Source: Flavobacterium tibetense
GTDB lineage: Bacteria; Bacteroidota; Bacteroidia; Flavobacteriales; Flavobacteriaceae
NCBI RefSeq assembly: GCF_003293845.1
Contig: NZ_QLST01000012.1
Location: forward strand, 23,016-87,015
DNA length: 64,000 nt
Direction of reading: 5' to 3'
The number at the start of each line of letters is the position of its first letter. Position 1 is the stretch's first letter. The notes under the pieces were generated by a model. That model was not told where the DNA came from and made no database searches. It saw only the letters and a list, made by a program, of their open reading frames with translations. This document shows positions 62,371 to 64,000 of this stretch, piece by piece. The translations under genes were made by a program, and so were the position numbers.

Positions 62371-64000
62371 ATGAAAGCAAAAATTACGTTTTTAATGTTT
62401 TGTTTGTTTTGTGGAATATCGTGGGTAAACGCGCAATTTTCCTCTGACAGACCTGATTTACGCTTATGCGGATCAGCACCGAACTATTATTTAGACTATT
62501 TCAATTGTACTTCCAACAATTATACTTTAGATGATGTTTTTTTAAGTTTAACAGATGTTAATGGAGTTCCATTGAATAATACAACATGTACACCAGGAGT
62601 TCCTGAAACTATGTATGTGATGCTAAATTATACATCAAATTCAAACAGCAATATTTATCACACAAGAATGTTCGCTGATTTAATTATCGATGGTGTTATA
62701 ACTCAATTGAATGTTAATTTAGGAACTGTTGCCCCTGGTTCAGGTCAACGCTTATTATATGGCCCATTCACATGGATTTGTGGCCAAGAAATGATACTAG
62801 ATAAAATCTTAATAGTATGGAGAACCAATGGGGATAATAATGAGTTAGTACCTTATGTTTGTAATTCCTATAACAAGGCACAATGTGAATTACCACAAGG
62901 AGTTGTGATTTCAGCTCCACTTGCGGTACAATTCACTTATACAGGTTGTTCGGAAGGAAACCAAACAACCATTTATTTTGATTCAACAACAAATGGTGGT
63001 ATCCCTCCTTATTCTTTTGCATGGGATTTTGATTCCAATGGAACAACAGATTCTACTCAAGAAAATCCAACCTTTGTCTATAACAACTCCGTTTCCAATA
63101 CAGCCACTTTAACTGTAACTGATTCCAATGGGCTAACTAATAGCTATGTAGTAATAATTAATTATCCTACAGAATTACAAGTTAGTGGTCAAGTGACTGG
63201 ATTAACTTGTATTGACGGATCTACTGGAGCAATCGATTTAAGTGTCTCTGTTGGAAATCCACCTTATACTTATAGTTGGAGTAACGGCGCTACTACTCAA
63301 GACATAAACAATTTAGCTATTGGAAATTATCAAGTTACTGTAACAGACAGTATTGGATGTACAAAAGTTGCTAATTTCTCAATAAACCCAATTGTATGCT
63401 GCGAGTTTAGTGTGACTTGTCCAACATTTCAACCATTAACACTAGAGTGTTACGATTTATTACCCTCTGCAACAATAATTTCAATTGCTGATTTTGAAGC
63501 ATTAGGAAATGGAGATGGAATAATCGGAAATAATCCTTGTGGTATAATTGAAATTACAGCTTCAAATAGTACTTATTTAGGTTGTAATTCCGAAGTAATT
63601 AGAACATACACTATTACAGAATATGAAGACACCAATGATAATGGTATTAGAGATTTAGGAGAAAATACCGTCTTAAATACTACTACATGTTCTCAAACAA
63701 TTATAATAAATGATACTACTGCACCAACAATCACAATTTCGGCTACTGATTTAACCGTAGAATGTGATGGTAGTGGAAATGTAGCCGAACTTAATGCGTG
63801 GTTAGCTGCCAATGGTAACGCTTCCGCTTCGGATAGTTGTTCTTCAGTAACTTGGAGCAATGATTTTACTTCAGTTTCAGCTGCTTGTGGAGCTACTGGT
63901 TCAGTAACCGTAACGTTCACCGCTACTGATGATTGTGGAAATTCAGAATCAACTTCTGCTACTTTTACTATTCAAGATACTACTGCACCAACAATCACAA
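62371..64000 (+). CDS. secreted multi-repeat adhesin (PKD, SprB repeat, HYR-like repeats), 3' partial
   Basis: An open frame from ATG 62371 that runs off the window (543 codons, no stop). Signal peptide MKAKITFLMFCLFCGISWVNAQ. Residues 24-180 form a Cys-containing N-terminal domain of unknown type; about 183-267 a PKD-like domain (PYSFAWDFDSNGTT); about 268-342 a SprB repeat (GSTGAIDLSV, PYTYSWSNGATTQ); then from 448 a repeat unit of 88 residues beginning DTTAPTITIS and holding ATDDCGNSES; the next unit starts at 536. This layout is typical of T9SS-exported gliding and attachment proteins. The shorter reading frames within are chance. Confidence 0.85.
   Translation, partial: MKAKITFLMFCLFCGISWVNAQFSSDRPDLRLCGSAPNYYLDYFNCTSNNYTLDDVFLSLTDVNGVPLNNTTCTPGVPETMYVMLNYTSNSNSNIYHTRMFADLIIDGVITQLNVNLGTVAPGSGQRLLYGPFTWICGQEMILDKILIVWRTNGDNNELVPYVCNSYNKAQCELPQGVVISAPLAVQFTYTGCSEGNQTTIYFDSTTNGGIPPYSFAWDFDSNGTTDSTQENPTFVYNNSVSNTATLTVTDSNGLTNSYVVIINYPTELQVSGQVTGLTCIDGSTGAIDLSVSVGNPPYTYSWSNGATTQDINNLAIGNYQVTVTDSIGCTKVANFSINPIVCCEFSVTCPTFQPLTLECYDLLPSATIISIADFEALGNGDGIIGNNPCGIIEITASNSTYLGCNSEVIRTYTITEYEDTNDNGIRDLGENTVLNTTTCSQTIIINDTTAPTITISATDLTVECDGSGNVAELNAWLAANGNASASDSCSSVTWSNDFTSVSAACGATGSVTVTFTATDDCGNSESTSATFTIQDTTAPTIT
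63712..64000 (+). repeat. tandem 264-bp coding repeat at the window edge
   Basis: GATACTACTGCACCAACAAT occurs at 63712 and again at 63976 in the same frame, a period of 264 bp (88 codons). The copies agree fully over the visible 25 bp. Confidence 0.8.

Noticed and set aside
62921..63920. Reading frames of 63 (plus) and 75 (minus) codons in the adhesin gene
   Set aside because: Both are shadows of the long frame from 62371, which has a signal peptide and recognisable domains throughout.

Overview
The window is an AT-rich chromosomal segment of a member of the Flavobacteriaceae (Bacteroidota), most likely Flavobacterium or a close relative. The evidence is: Bacteroidota-type promoters (TTG, about 17-21 bp, then TAnnTTTG) in front of many genes; few visible Shine-Dalgarno sequences; many Cys-lipoproteins and short Flavobacterium-style signal peptides ending in SQ or AQ; a TamB-like giant; a SprB/PKD-repeat surface protein; a GldL-like small membrane protein; and typical family proteins (DUF4159, DUF3822, PG1098-type methyltransferase, deoxyhypusine-synthase-like protein). 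There is no prophage, intact insertion sequence or CRISPR array. Most of it is housekeeping chromosome with a few accessory patches.

Layout. 1-6.5 kb: alpha/beta hydrolase, lipoprotein, MORN/TPR protein, then on the minus strand pfkA-gapA followed by a BadF-type sugar kinase and mgsA (upper and lower glycolysis plus the methylglyoxal shunt). 6.5-16.7 kb: tamB facing away from a plus-strand run tsaD, rsmE, a small membrane protein, a DUF4159 protein, an AI-2E-type permease, a methyltransferase and a secreted protein. 16.7-17.1 kb: three minus-strand tRNAs (Arg, Pro, Ser) with a decayed tRNA-Pro relic between them. 17.3-27.3 kb: thiolase, NlpC/P60 peptidase, TPR protein, gyrA, clpC and a protease-RimK fusion. 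27.4-30.7 kb: a membrane-anchored SF2 helicase, a 59-residue GldL-like protein and a DUF1304 protein. 30.7-35 kb: hutH, gcvT and yebC, with heptad-type intergenic repeats. 35-40.6 kb is the accessory patch: small lipoproteins, REP-like palindromes, a cobalamin riboswitch in front of a LOV-like PAS protein, and a dead toxin-antitoxin module. 40.6-46 kb: proline dehydrogenase, aroB, and a polyamine unit (possible leader ORF, arginine decarboxylase, deoxyhypusine-synthase-like enzyme). 46-48.5 kb: an Lrp-type regulator, an M14 carboxypeptidase and a divergent XRE regulator sharing a seven-site operator array. 48.8-62 kb: acyltransferase, spermidine-synthase-like protein, kdsB, a RecD-like helicase, DUF3822-rsmD, RNase P RNA, dnaX with an A10 slippery site, and a ppx/ppk1/sixA polyphosphate cluster. 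62.4 kb to the end: a secreted repeat adhesin that runs off the window.

The most interesting points are the operator array in which the palindrome also forms the -7 box, the B12 riboswitch controlling a LOV-like protein without the photoactive cysteine, the dnaX slippery site, the tamB reading frame without a normal start codon, the tRNA relic, and the identical-arm palindromes in RNase P RNA. All functional statements rest on reading the sequence and on family knowledge; no searches or folding programs were run.
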